Assembly: GCA_002633005.1 (NCBI GenBank)
Contig: NMRA01000032.1
Span: forward strand, 895,692-959,691
Reading direction: 5' to 3'
DNA length: 64,000 bases
Origin: Phoronis australis
Taxonomy: Eukaryota > Phoronida > Phoronidae
The notes beneath the pieces are model-generated. The model had not been told where the DNA came from. It did no database searches and saw only the letters and a program-made list of their open reading frames with translations. Below, one piece after another: positions 1 to 14,200 of the stretch; the stretch's first letter is position 1; the number at the start of each line of letters is the position of its first letter. A program made the translations under genes and the position numbers.

Positions 1-95
1 ATTTTTATAAATCAGTAACACGGAAATGAAAGAACTCTTTTAATTAAAACGTCTATGTATTTGTAAGGGTTCAACATTGAATTTTGATAATTTAC

Positions 96-259
96 TGGGG
101 TAAAGCAATGAAGTGAAGCAATTAGCTGACACCAGTATGCGTATTGTGAGCTGCTGAACAGACTGTCAGAACCTATGACGTCATTGGCTAATTTCAGCAG
201 CTCCATCTGGTGTTGGGCAAAAGAACTGATTTTGCTGTTATCGAGTGGATCTACTCGAT
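96..259 (-). CDS. Candidate internal exon of an unidentified gene running off the left edge
   Basis: A 164-nt open segment has a good acceptor (pyrimidine-rich ATCATTTTAG) just before 259 and a plausible donor (CCCCA|GTAAAT) at 96/95. Read in the frame that enters with phase 1 it encodes about 54 residues starting DRVDPLDNSK and containing HQMELLKLANDVIGS and QYAYWCQLIASL. The mix of hydrophobic and charged residues looks like real helical protein rather than chance. It lies about 2 kb beyond the SRBD1 stop codon on the same strand, so it would belong to a separate downstream gene. I do not recognise the family. It could still be a fortuitous ORF. Confidence 0.4.
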
Positions 260-2221
260 CTAAAATGATACAAAAGACATAATTTTTTGGTGGCATTCTC
301 CTTTAAATGTACATGTGCACAAAAGACAGGATAGAGGATGTTACGTGTACACGTGCAACAAAAGAAATTTGCTACTCTGGAGACTTCAAACTGCACAACT
401 TCAATGTAAATAGAACATCTGATAACTATTGTATTATGACATTTAATAAATTTTCATTCATTAAGAGCCTTGTTGTGATTCGCTGTTACACGTTTTCCGT
501 TTAGGCCACCGCCTCAAATGTAAATCAGCTCAGCTCAAAGCTCATGTTTACGGCAAAATGAGCCGTTAAGATATTACCTAGTGAGGTGGTGAGATGAATG
601 GCTCACTTGATGAGCGCTTTTACGTGGCGAGTGAAATACTCTTAGTAAGTGGAGGGGATAAATAAATACTTAGCCACTTACTTCGGTAGCCAATGAAAAT
701 TAATTATTGCATCACCTGACAAATTTCTCCGTTCACTCGTGACCATGTACACATTTATGGTGATTATTGCAGTTAAAGCTACAGTTGGTCCATTAGCTGG
801 CTGAAAAAAACTCATAAAATCAGTCTCCTACTTTTCTTTATGGTGAAAAGATTCCATTTCCCTCACTAACAAGGAAATCAAAACAATCAGCGAAATAAGA
901 AAACTTCAATTTATTGGAGTTGGCCAAACATAAAAATGCTGAATTCGAAAATGGTGTATGCATTATGTATGCATCGTGTATGCTTGAGTTGGTAATGGAA
1001 TATTATCATGGAAATAAGAGACCCATTTGATGAGAGTAAAATGCTCAATTCAATTTCCATTTTTGGCCAGCTTGACATGATGAAATGTTGCTTTACTTAG
1101 TTAAAAAGTTCAGTGCGCATTTTGTCTCGGTGTACATGGGTAACTTGCATCGAGCTATGAGCTGAGCTATAGTTCATTTGAAGCAGGCAGCTCTGTGTTT
1201 GTCCTAAAACACTGCTATATCTTGGTCAACAAGCAACGCATCATTTAATATACTAGAGCATTTATTGTCAACAGACATTTTCTTCACACACTTTAATGTG
1301 CAGTTGAAATTATTGCACGAGACCTCTCAGTTTTGTCGGTGACAATGGTGTTATAGCATCAGATACTTGGCAACGTCGACAATATTCTATAACATAGTAA
1401 GGATAGCATACATTTTACTTGGACAAAAGAATATAAGGCCCTGGCTCTCCTGTGGGTAAAGGTGCCAGTGCCTTCTGGGGGGGAATTTTTTCAGGTAAAG
1501 GGAAATTTTCCCACTTTCCTGATCACCAATTACACCCTTCTTGGCAATTAATGAAACATTTTGAAGCTGAGGGTCTGTTGTGAGTCGCCAGTGATTCAAA
1601 CCTTGAAGGGAGTTTTTAACCAATTGAGGTGAATTTTAGGACCCAATGATAAGAACTTTGTAGGATTTTTAAATATTTAAGACAACAGAGCCGATGTTTG
1701 GCTCCAAAATCTAGGCAGCGAGGCCCCTGGAATACTACTTTTTGCAGCAAGTAAATGTCTCGCACCTTATTGTGCATTCCATAGACTACAGCGTGCTACA
1801 AATTGGTGACCTGTGAGAGTTGAAAGTTGAATTCTAGAATAGAATTCACTATATCCATTCCATAAGCCAAGATTTCTTCCCATCAGTGCTGGGCAAGCAT
1901 CTTGGGTACATGGAACACAGCACTGTGATAAACTGCTATGTGGCACACTCTATTGTTAGTAAAAGAAACTAGAAAGACTCCTAACCATTTGTTCCGAATG
2001 GAATTTTATAGATTTTAAGCCCCATAAGCACCCAGTTTTGATGGTAAATCCTTTTCTCAGAAAGGTAGTTGCGCTTACGGAACATCTCCAATAGTCGGAA
2101 TTGAAATTTGTGAGACTGTGTGCACAGGGAACTCCAGGAACAGCCATGAACATGCTTATTACTTCAAGAAAAGCTTAGCTTGCTCATTCAAGTATTGTGA
2201 GTGACGCCATTGAGGAAACTG
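260..2221. other. Non-coding interval, includes SRBD1 3' flank
   Basis: No convincing coding exon is visible. The stretch just below 2222 should hold the SRBD1 3' UTR. An AATAAA on the minus strand (TTTATT on plus) lies near 1260 and another near 903, but neither can be assigned as the poly(A) signal. A dispersed repeat at about 1437-1731 is listed separately. Confidence 0.5.
1437..1731. repeat. Dispersed repeat, copy 1 of a family also at 61738-62070
   Basis: This segment aligns in the same orientation with 61738-62070. Shared blocks include GGTGCCAGTGCCTTCT versus GGTGCTTGTGCCTTCT, the GGGAATTTTTTTC..GGGAAATT block, GATCACCA, GATTCAAACCT, and GGCTCCAAAATC versus GGTTCCAAAATC, ending in GGCCC(C)TGG. 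It is clearly diverged, and no long ORF or clear terminal repeats are seen. It is probably an old non-autonomous mobile element. Confidence 0.65.
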
Positions 2222-5200
2222 TCACACAGACAAGAGATCCAAACCAATTCTCCCACGCTGCTGATCAATACTGAGAACGCTCACAGTGACCCTATCGCCC
2301 AGTTCCAGCTTGGACTTGTGCCCCAGTTTGTTTCGGTTAATTTTACTGGAATGTATCAAGCCGTCTCGGCCGACACCGATGTCCACAAATGCGCCAAAAT
2401 GTGTCATGTTAGACACACGTCCTGTGACCCTTGATCCAACCTTTAGGTCCTCCATCGACCTGACATCCTTGCGGAAAACTGGCTTTTCATATTCTGCAAA
2501 CATAACATCCAAAAACTTATCTCTGGTCCGAAAATACGAGTACGCGTAACTTGACCATTGAAGCATCAGTGAATTGTGATGGTTACAACAACCCAAAGAA
2601 AAAAATCAAAATATCAACTTAATGGTTGTATATCACTTCTGTGCATTCATTCTGTACAACACTGCAAGAGCAACATGAAATAAGTGCCCTCTACCTGTTA
2701 AACCAACATGAAATAAGCGCCCTGTACCTGTTAAACCAGTATCAGTATTGTGGATAGATACTCTTTTCATATCATTTTGATAAACTTTCAATTACAAAAG
2801 GAATTGCCATTCAAACCAATATAGTCTAAACTTATCCAGCAAAATATATACATATTATCATTTTCCTCGAAATAGGCATAATTTAATATAGCACTTTCAA
2901 ATAGGCATAATTTAATATAGCACTTTCAATTTAAATTTTCAAATTTCAAATGACACCAAACTTTGGAAAATTTTTAGTAAAAAACTCAAAGACAATTAAT
3001 TTTGCACAAGCCAGATCCAGCTGGACCCAGAGCAGCAAAATCGACTTATCTGAAGGCTAACAATCATACCACAATGAAGGAACTTTGTCAAAGCTAAGCA
3101 AAAATTCAAATCGTGTTACAACAAACTCTGTTAATAACATTCACTCACATATAACATTCCATTGCGGAAGTCCCATTTTCCTCCTACGCTGTTTTTAACG
3201 AGCACGGATACAACGTTCGCATGGCAATTTTGATATCCCAGTGGTTAACTTCACACCAATTTTACAGCAAAATAGTGCATGCGAGTCTAAAAACTATCAC
3301 GCGCAGACCCCTCAATTTCATATTCTTGCACAGCGCATGATGCACAAGCACTTGATTTGCTGCGTGTGGTTGCAGACCCTTACATATGGCTAATAAACAG
3401 TTGGTTTTTATTTTCTCTAAATAGAACATCTTCAATAGGTCTCTGGAGGTTCGTTGTAACGAGATTGGACTGTATATCCATCTCATGTACGTTTCATTGT
3501 AGTATAGTTTAAAAAGAAGCCAAAGCACCTAACCTTCTCTAATGTCCGTTCCAACTGGCTGTTGTAAAGCTTGAACAATTAGATTCATGGTACTCATATG
3601 AACGCCCAGCTCAGCTGCAAGGTTACTCACTGAAAACAAAACACTGGCCCATCAGAATAATACTTGACTAGTCTTAGGATTAACAAAGCATTTGTATAAC
3701 AGATTCCTAAGGAACTAAGCAAAGTCAAAGGGTTGGTAGCTACGATTACTTGAAATGATTAGGGCTGTTCCAGCAAAATCTGTGTGGGAGGGGGGGGAAG
3801 GCAACTGAAATAAAAATTTATGGGTGGTTGCGTTTGATTTAAATTCAAAATGGCTGGTGGTCGTACTTCAAAAAAATAAAAATTTACAGGTCGTTGTTGT
3901 TTCATTGGGCCATAAATGTTTGATGGTGGGTAATTTTAGTAAATTTTATAAACAATCCGCACAGAATCAAAAACTGAAACAAAAATGCAACTTGCAAAAA
4001 GCTCCGACTTTTTCACTCCCTCCGATCTCCTCATCGGCATGCCCATAACTCCATTTAACCACAGGTGCTCGAATTTCTCCATGGCTAATAACCATATATA
4101 AGAAACATATGTTTTCTTAGTAATGAATGACATTAGTGGTGATGGAGGAACAGATAAACTCAAGTGCCTGTGCAGTCAACCACAAGAACAAAAAAAAATT
4201 ACGGGTGGTTGCATTTCAAACTTATAAAAAATTACGGGTGGTAGGCTGAAGAAATAAATGAAAAATATGGGTGGTGGGTGCAAAAAAAAGGTGCCTTGCC
4301 CCTCTCACATACAGATTTTACTGGAACAGCCCTTACAAACATCTGCTGAAGTGGTAAACTTATCAAATCAGGCTTGGAAAAGAGGCGACTTTAACACAAT
4401 TGCTTTGTCAAGCACTGCCTCCGATGAGGCTGCTATCACAGTCCAGAATGCCCCTTAGCCAGAACTTGAATCTACCTCATAAAATGAACTATCACCTGCA
4501 ACTCCTTCTGTTGCAAACAATTTAACTCTTATTGCCATTTTAACTAGAGGTGATTTGCAATAAGGAATTACTTTTGTGTGAAAGTCAGAACGGTCCATTC
4601 AGCAAACATTTAAACCTAAAAATTAACAATAAACAAAATTTTGGATCACTTTGGATGAACAAATGACTGAAAACCAATTGTCAGAGCATAATTGTTTAAC
4701 ATTAAATCTACGAAAATGCATCAAAAACAGATTCAACTCGGCAATCAAAATGTGAAAATATCGGACCTGTATACAGTTCAACAAAACTTTTAACTCTGGT
4801 TGCAGTGGCCGGTTGACCAATTTCGGTTGGATCAATCTTCATTTTTCTCAGCAACCTAGAGTAAAGAAACAGGACAACTAACGACACGACGAAGTAAGTT
4901 ACGAGCATGAGAATGTTTACAGTTACAATATTGAATGCAACATTGGCACGTTGAAACTGGCCAAAGCTGGATAAAATAAGCATAAGGTGGTTTATTCAGC
5001 AAAAAATAACACGAGCTCAGCATAACAGCAACAAACAGGCAGTGTTAACTTGTCTTGTTTAACAGTCAACTCAATTTTTATGAAGATTGTAAAATTAAAT
5101 ACAAAGTTTCGACACTCGCCACTGTGTGAGACAGGATGTCCCAAGGTAATATTCATATTACTTAAACAGCACTCAATATAATTTAAAAAATATGAAATTG

Positions 5201-8200
5201 CATTGTTTTTCTCATAATGTACCCATGTAAAGAGCCAGCTCTACATACTTCTCATATTGTTATATCCAAATGCAATGATTCGCCTTTTGGGTGATTGTTT
5301 TGAAGGTCCAAATAAATGTTTATAAAAAGAGAAAGACACAATCAGACAAGTTCAGAGAATTGTGTCGATGATGATTTTTGTATAGCAGGTTTTTGTACGG
5401 ATAAAGAAGGTTATTGTATTTAAATTTACATTAGATATAGCTGTCAGGTAATATGAACTTAAAGAATAAGGTAGTTAGGGAGGTAAGTAGGTGGTGGGTG
5501 GGTGGAAAGGTAGGTAGGTAGGAAGGTATTTCTAAGTAATTGAAGAAGCAATGTTTAGGGTTACCTGGGACCTCCCTTGGTGTCACATATAATTAGTACC
5601 TAATACAAAAGTATAGAAATTAAGTCTAAAATTTTTTTCTGAAAGCAGAAAACCTGTAGACCTATATTCAATTTGTCAAAAACCGTGTCTCACGACTAAC
5701 AATTAGCAAAAAAGAAAGCTAAATTCACAGCAACACACGAGCCAAATTTCATGCGATATAAATGTTCAAGACGAAATCTTAAAAACGCTGTTACAGTTCT
5801 CTAAACTATAATCATTTTTGTTTTATGCAACTTTTGATTGAAAATTTTCATTAAAATTATGAAAGCTATATTTTTAATTGGCTAAGCCCTCATGACAAAA
5901 TAAACCCTTTTAAAACAATTCCTTGCAGAGATTTAGAAAACAATGCATAAAGCACAGTAGGCGACAATTCAATACAAATCCAATCTACCATTTCTGAGAT
6001 ATGATGTTACAAAGTAGAGCCGTCTTGCATAAAAGTTATACGCCGTACAGCAACAATGACGTCGCATTATCACGTGCCACGTTGCTATTGTTGAAAAATG
6101 TACCTGACGTCATGCAACAATCAAACTTATCCAGCGGATAACTTTAAAGTTTTATGCAACCCAGCCCAGATAATCAAATGGGGTTTGGTTATTTTCTAAC
6201 TATAACGGTTACTGTAATGCTTTTTGAACTCACTCCACTGATGTTTCATAAGACTCTGGGTGAATTATTGTCATGTCCAATGGGTTAACCCGACATTGTT
6301 CAGATGTAGTTTTCTGCTTCTTTCTGGAGCCCGACTTGGCTGTGGCTTTTCTCTTCCTACTGGTGGAAGTAACATCCTGTTCTGGATCAGTCAGCTCAGC
6401 TTTCGGCCTGCGACAAAATTCATATTATTATACGTTGTCCATTTCAAATGAACAGTGTAAGATACCATCGAGGCTTATGCTATCAGTGATGTTCTTGGAC
6501 TAGCTTGCATGGCTGAAAGCACTAGTACACATGTAAAATCGGCAGTGTTCCCCCAAGGATGCGTACAGCCTACTGTTTTCTGGACTGTTTTAAGGTACCC
6601 AAGAAACTTGAAATTGACCCCAAAAGTTTTTGAAGGTGGGCCCACAGGATTGCATGCAGTGTTTGGAGGCAGAGGGCAAAACCTGTATCACCTACTCAAC
6701 TTTTGTTCCATAAGTTCTTTCTCATTTCATTTATCTTTGGAACTCAGACACCCTGGCAACAGCAAAACCGCAATGAGTATTAACTTAGCTTACATCAGAA
6801 CTTCTTGTTGGCTTTTAAACTCATAGGTGTCTCAAAGTAATAAGCAAATCATTTGTGTGCCGTGGGTTGCGTGTGCAATACCACTTTAAAGTCCTTAAAA
6901 TCCCCTTTTGTATCAGAAACACCATAAAACAACCCTACCAGTCAAACGTGTGTCAAATTAGAATACCCACAAACACTATCTGATATGTTTATTAACTGAT
7001 ATTGGGTTAGTACAATTAACATTTAATGGTCAATACATACTACATAAAATCAGGACAACCAATCCCAGCACAAGCAATCCTCCATTATATTTATTGAGAA
7101 AAGTTTTTAGATATTGCTGCTCGTTTTCCTGGAGTATTTGAGCATGTTGTGGCTTTTTCACTTTTCCAAGGGACATCCAAAAAGCGCAGATATAGCAGAA
7201 GTTTGTGCAAGAAACTCGCATGTTACTGGACATGACATACTGGCGCTGGGTACGTTCATACATCACCCTCATGGAGCTAATACATTTTCAATTGAAGTTG
7301 ATTTTCTTCCATTTTCTCGTCTCTGGAATATTGAATTCACGATTGTGAAATGCAGAGCTATAAAGGAACTCAAGGTATAATGATGCTGACAGTGTAGTCA
7401 CTTGTCAAAACAAGGTAAATGGTGGTTTTAAGGATTTTAATCTCTCCAAAAATGAACAAGGTGACTCACACTTGTCCTTGTGAGGTAACAATCTTAACAA
7501 ATCCAGCACATTGCTCAAATGACTTTGGTCCCAGGCCCTTCACAGATTTCAGTTGCTCCCGGTTTATGAAACCACCATGTTCCTCCCGGAATGCAATGAT
7601 CTTCTTTGCCTTTGACTGGTTAAGTCCAGCAATACGCCTAAAAGAAAAGACAACTGAAGAATAGAAATAGCAATTGCATCCAGAAATGGCAACAGAATAT
7701 TTGAAAACACTTTACAAAGTATGTTACATGGACAAGCGTGACCTATGCTTTAGGCGAGTTACACGCAACAGTAAGGAAAGACCACCCACCAAGAATCATC
7801 ATACTCAATCTGTGACATAGGGAGTACAAGTTTTCAGTTGTTTGCTGCTTTTATCACTCAAGTGGGAAGTCACTAATGCATTAGCAGATGACAGAACGAG
7901 TATTGTTTGAAATCACCAAAACAGGGTTCAGTATCCCTTTAACAACAGGCAAATCGTCATTGAGAGAGCAGTGAAATGACATAATGCTTAATAATAGCTT
8001 GTGATATTTCCCTTAACAATAAATAAAGTAACCGTAGTAACACAGTATTCACAAAGAACTGTATCCCATCGAAGTTTCACATTCAATTTAAACTTTGAGA
8101 TGCCATATCTCAATAAAGCACAGCTGACAGCATGCTCCACCTGCTGGTTCATCAGTGAACTTGTGCAGATGCGTCTTGTAAACAGCAAGTAACTGAATTG

Positions 8201-11200
8201 TATTTTATCAACAGCCCACATGACAAGTAGGACAGAATAGTTAAGTGGTTTAGACTGTGAACCCCCACTTTTGAGTTCAATGGCCACCAAATGAATGTTG
8301 AAACACAACAGATCCTTAGGCAGCAATCAAGAAGTAAACCTAGTGAACAGTACATAACAAAAACAATGGAACAAAATGATGCAGAATTCTAAATCAGGAC
8401 ACAAACACACAGTATTCACCATAATAGTAGCCGTCCTACATGACCCGAAATTACAGGAAAGTTAAAAAACATGAGAGAATTATGAGAAAGAATTACAACT
8501 GAAATGATGAGTCATGATGAGTCATGATGAGTCATGATGAGTCCTTTTTGTCGAATACAGAATTAGCTGTCCTGATGATAAACTATATTTTTTTGTCCGA
8601 TTACTGGTGGTGCATAGTGTATTAAAAACGTGATTGTTTTCTAGCCAAACATAAATGACGTCAATACAAGTGACTCACTTAAGAAGAGATTCTGTGGCAA
8701 AGTTCAGGTCGACGCCGACAAAACTGACACAATCCTCTACCACTCCGTCTAAAGAAGACTTGAGTTGACTCTCCGAGATGTCGTGCTAAACATAACAGCA
8801 TCAAAGGGTTAGTTGGCTTCTATTTAAGATACTACACATATTGAAATGAACAAACAGCATTTAATTTTCACCGCAAACACAAAACTTCCACTCTTTCTTT
8901 GCAATGTTGGAAATTTTGACCTGACAATCATGGTACCATCAAAGTTGCTTTTAATAAAAAAAAATATAAAAACAACAATGGTTCCAGCCTTGCCATTAAT
9001 CAGAACGTGGTCTACCTGATACATCCCTACGCCGATGTGCTTTGGTTCAATCTTCACTAACTCTGACAGAGGGTCCTGCAGTCGTCGCGCAATGGACACT
9101 GAAAAGCAAAGATTCCAAGTCGGTATCAAATTAATGTTGAGATCACGCAGATCACCAGTGAAATACCAATATAGTGGACCGATCATAGTACCTCAACAGA
9201 TCCCTGCTGTCTAGCAAAGAACGCACGCGTGTATTTTTAACATAACCCAAAGTCTAAAACGATACTTTTATGTTGATGATTTTAACAATAGGTGACGCTG
9301 GTATCTACAAAGGATGAGTTTCTGCAAGACATGTTATCTACTATTCATAAAAATAAAAAGACATGTTTCCAAGTTGCATTTACTAACAAAAGCAAAACCA
9401 AAAAAGGTTAAAAAATGTAACTTAAGTTCAGATGAACTTTGCAACATTGATTAGCATGCAATAATCAAATCCCACCTGCGCCTCTTAGACTGACATCTAG
9501 TGTGGGGAGTTCTTTCTCTGCTTCTGGAGAGGCACTGTAGATTGAAGCTCCACTTTCACTCACAATACTACAACAAAATAATGTAAATAGTTGACAATAA
9601 AACACAGCATCTTGTAAATAAAAAATGTTCCTGTTCTTTGTCCCACGGCCAGTATCAGTAAATGTTTCCATCACCAAGAAAAAGTGCAATTATGAAGACT
9701 TACATTTTGATTTTATCCTAAATTCTTGGTGTTACAGGGAGGGTAATTTACTTTTGCTCAGCACATACTGCACCAATACTATGTGAGGGCTGAAAATGAA
9801 TCATCAGTTACCGGTATTATAACAGAAGACTGTAGAGTAAAGGATTAAAATACCATGATTTCAATGGTATGTCAAAAATGTACGAAGTGCTCTGTTCATT
9901 TAATTTAATAAATCAATCGTTCAAATCACAAACAAAAGAACCGCGATAATTTGCTATAGAATTTAGAGTAAAAAAGAGAAATATTGAAGATGTATATGAG
10001 TTTATATTAAGAATGCAAGACAGATCATAATAAAAACAATATTGAATTACACCCAATTCTCATACGGAGTCGCCATCTCAGAGCAAAATTCTAATGAAAA
10101 GTAAGCCTAACCCCAAAAATACTAAAATCTTAAGTGGGTAATTTTGCTGTTAGGTTTGAGACTCTTTACTGGATAGAATCGAGATGCGACGCAATTCTAA
10201 CCTAAGAGCTAACCTCAACATTCCCTCTTTCTCCCCGCGTGTAGCACATTTAAGCCTACATAGTCTCTCACACCAAGAATGTTCCAAATTACATTAATTT
10301 GGGGGTCTCGAGTAAAATGTAATATCCAATAAAAATGTAAAATGCAATTTCGTTATCAAAAGTGCCAAATATGGGATACCCAGAAAGTTAAAAGGATAGT
10401 AAACCTGTTTTTGATTTCAACCAACCTTCCCATTTGCCTCATGCCAATGCACTTGCATCCCAACTTGAATGATAAAAGCATCATTCAACTCAAACTCATA
10501 CTCTCCGCGACACAGATAGGATATTATGGTTCTTGGTGGGTGGTCTTTCCCTACAGTCTTCATGTCATGCCTGCCCCTTTAACAGACTTTGGAAGGAATT
10601 TTAATTTCTAAAATTTACTCCAATCTTTTGAGGGTTGTCGAGGGTTACAGAGCATTATTTTGTTTCAGAGAACTGGATGGAAAAGTCGTTTTTAAGACCT
10701 GTTCATAGGTCAAAACCTGGTTAGGTATCCTTTTAAAGAAAAGAGCACCCCTAATTTAAAGACAATGATTCAGTCCCATCAACAATCACGGCTTAGAATG
10801 ACCAATGACAAAAAGAGGAAAATTTTCCAGGTGATGTATCGTTCAAAAAATAAACAGGGTTGTGTGATACAAATATTTTTTGTGTTGTAAAAATTGTCTG
10901 AAATAAACGTTTTTGCATGTACAAAGTCAAAATAATGATAACAAGAGATGAAAAATGAGGAAACTGTAAATCAAATAAGAGGAAATCAAAACCAAAAAAG
11001 AGGAAATCAAAACCAAAAGAGGAAATTCTCTTAAAAGAAGAAAATTCCAAGCCCTGAACAACAAATGGGGCTCCTGTGATCTCTTCACGAACTTTACCAT
11101 ATGAATTTTAACACAGATGTGACAGCAAGTCAGCGTAGCACAGTCACTGTTAGATAATACCCACCAGTACATTACATTGAGTGGATAATACCCACCAGTA

Positions 11201-14200
11201 CATTACATTGAGTGGATGAAAGCGGTTGTGCTTGATGAGACTAGCAAAGTGTTCTTCTGTCTCTCGACAAGCTGTTCCATTACCAATGGCGACAGTCTCA
11301 CACCTGAGGGCAACACACATAAGTACTCGTTCAAATAGCACATAACTAATAAATACAAATCAATTAACCCCAACAGTTCCCTCGGAAGGTGTATTTACAT
11401 ACTCCTAACTACGTTAAGGTATAGCAGGAACTAAATATTATCATAATTCTCCATTTATTTTACATTATTGTCAACATGGACATTTCTCCATTTTTCAAAG
11501 GCTATTTTATGACACCTACACAGTATAAAATAGGCTACAATTTTCGCAAGTTTCATTTTTGTGGAGAAATTTGACAAAAGAGAATTTCACTTAAAATATT
11601 ATGCGTTGTTGCAATTGCGGACAAGAAACTTAGCTAAAACGTTACAACATACATTTCACAATTTACTGCATGACAGTAATGCTAAGAAAATAAAAAAATC
11701 CTTTCTAAATAGTTGAAGTGGTGGAGATTTGCAAACCAAAAACGGCTACATACAGTATGCACCAAAAGTATTCAGACAAAATGACCCAGAATTCCCCATC
11801 ACAATAGCTGCAAGGAAGCCGAATTTATTGTCAGTGTACCCTTCCCTCATGACTGAGAATGAGGGAAACAAAGAGGAAGTTAATAAGGTAGTTAGGTCGC
11901 TCTGTAAATACAATAATTTTGTTGCCACAATGGTTAAAAGTGGTCATTTTTGTTGTTTAAGGAATCAGCCGTCATGGCAGGTAAATAGTATTTTGTCTGA
12001 TTACGTTTGTCTTGCAGTGTAGTTACATGGAGTTCCAAGTCTCCCACTATCACAGTATTAAAGTTACATTACTCCATACCTGTGTTTCTTGATCAAATCC
12101 ACAAGTTGCTCCGTGTCTTTTGCTCCTGACTTTGCAGTCAGAAAGTAAAGAACAGCCGTGTCTAGTATTTTTCCTGACAAAGGAAAAACAAAACGACCAG
12201 AGGTTACTAGCAACTAACAAGTAGGACTACCTGGGTCATCTGATGTCTAGTGTGCTAGATCCTACAATGACAAGTCAGGACCACCTGGGTCATCTGATGT
12301 CTAGTTAGCTAGATCCTACTACAAGCTGTATTTGATACACAACATTGCCACTGAAATGAATGTTTCCATGACTATTTTCGGATTCACAGATGGATCAAGC
12401 CAAGTTGCTGGTCACTCACCATAATTTCTCTAGGTGGCAGAGGGCATAATGCTCAACGCGAACTCCAGCGACATAACTTTTGAAATTGACCACTAAACCA
12501 TAACTGCTCTCAAGACCCACGCAGTGTTAATCAGGTTAAGATGCATCAAACTAAAGTAATTTAGTTAGAGGTAGTGAGCATTGAAGCAATTAATTAACAC
12601 CACACGATTCATTTTCCATCTGTAATTAGGAATGCTAACTCGCTGTGATAAGTAACAAAACAACCCTCTACATCAAAACATGGATCAAAACAATGGTTCT
12701 TAAAGATTGCATTGCATGGGCTTTAAGGCGACCTGTGAAAGTTTGCTAAAAATTCAAGGTTATCAAACAACAGTCCACAATACTACCAGTTCTTTATTCA
12801 TAAAATATAACTACCTACACGTTTCGCATTCAAATCGAAACTCTATTTGTAATAGCTGGGAGAAGTATAGCTTATTCACTACGCATGTTCAGAAATTTAC
12901 AGGACTGATTATTAGACACTAATGGTGAGAATTTTGGATGGTCACTTTCTTTTGGAAATTTGACCGGAAAGGTTGAATTTTAAATTTGAAAGAAGAACCA
13001 TAATACATTTTTGTCATTTCAGACACCAATACTTAAATTCTCCCCTATGATAAAAAATCTAATTTGATACTGCTCAAAGAAAATAGCAAACAGTGTTTGG
13101 ACCTAAAGAATTTTCCAGAAATTCTTTTTTAAATTAAAGATCAATCCTTCCCAATATTATATAGCTGCACAGCCTCACAGAACATTGCATTATGTTTGAA
13201 TTACCTGTAGGAGACGTCACGGCAACCTTACAGCCATTTCTAAAACCAGGATCAACACCTAGTACCACTTTTCCGACAACAGGGGGCGTAAGTAGCAGTT
13301 TCTTCAGATTGGATGCAAACACGTCAATTGATTCCTTCTCAGCAGTTTTAGTCAAATTAGACCTAATGTTTAAAAATATAAAAATGGTCACTATTAGTAA
13401 GAGAGATGAAAGTGAACTCCTTATGAGTTAGTCAAGAAGAGTATAATATTGATTGGAAGCTACACTCGAATTGTGTTCCAACAAACCCTCCCGAGACCTT
13501 CCTAGAAAGTTCGACCTAATCAACCAAAGCAATTTGTATACAGTGCACTTGAGACTTGTGTAAATGAATGTGAGTGAGCAAACGTTACAAACCTGGTTCA
13601 TAGCAACGCGGTTCAGCTGAGGTGGTTTTGCACCTTTTAATAAGCTTTCTAACACTGTTAGGACAGTTTTCATCTTTTTATTTTTAAGGAGCATTTGCCC
13701 TGTTTAGCTGGTTAAAAATGAAAATCGAATCAGACCTATTACTGTTATAAAGTCGGTTTCAAAATTTTCCTTACTAAGGATGTACAAACCCTCAACAGGT
13801 CAAAAAACACGTCAGAAAATTGTTGATTTTATAGAGATTAACTAACCCTGAAATTCAAAAATACCACACAATGGATTTCACTTAAACACAGGTCAGTCAT
13901 GCGACACAACAATGACCGTTTAAAGTCACGTATGACCCTAGAAAAATGTCCAAATCCATTACTTACAAAGACTGATTTCCATTATGTGACAAACATTTAT
14001 GTTCAATGCACGAATGACAATTTTCACAAAAGTGGCAGTCAAATGACTATGAACTGAGAATTTTCAGTAATAGAAGAATCGGAAAATAAATTGGAATGAA
14101 AAAGACACTTAAACTGTGAGTTGTGCTAATAGAGATAACGGTTCCACTCTCATAATAAGTTTCCACCCTGTGCTGAGGGTTCCCTGGTCCTTGATATAGT

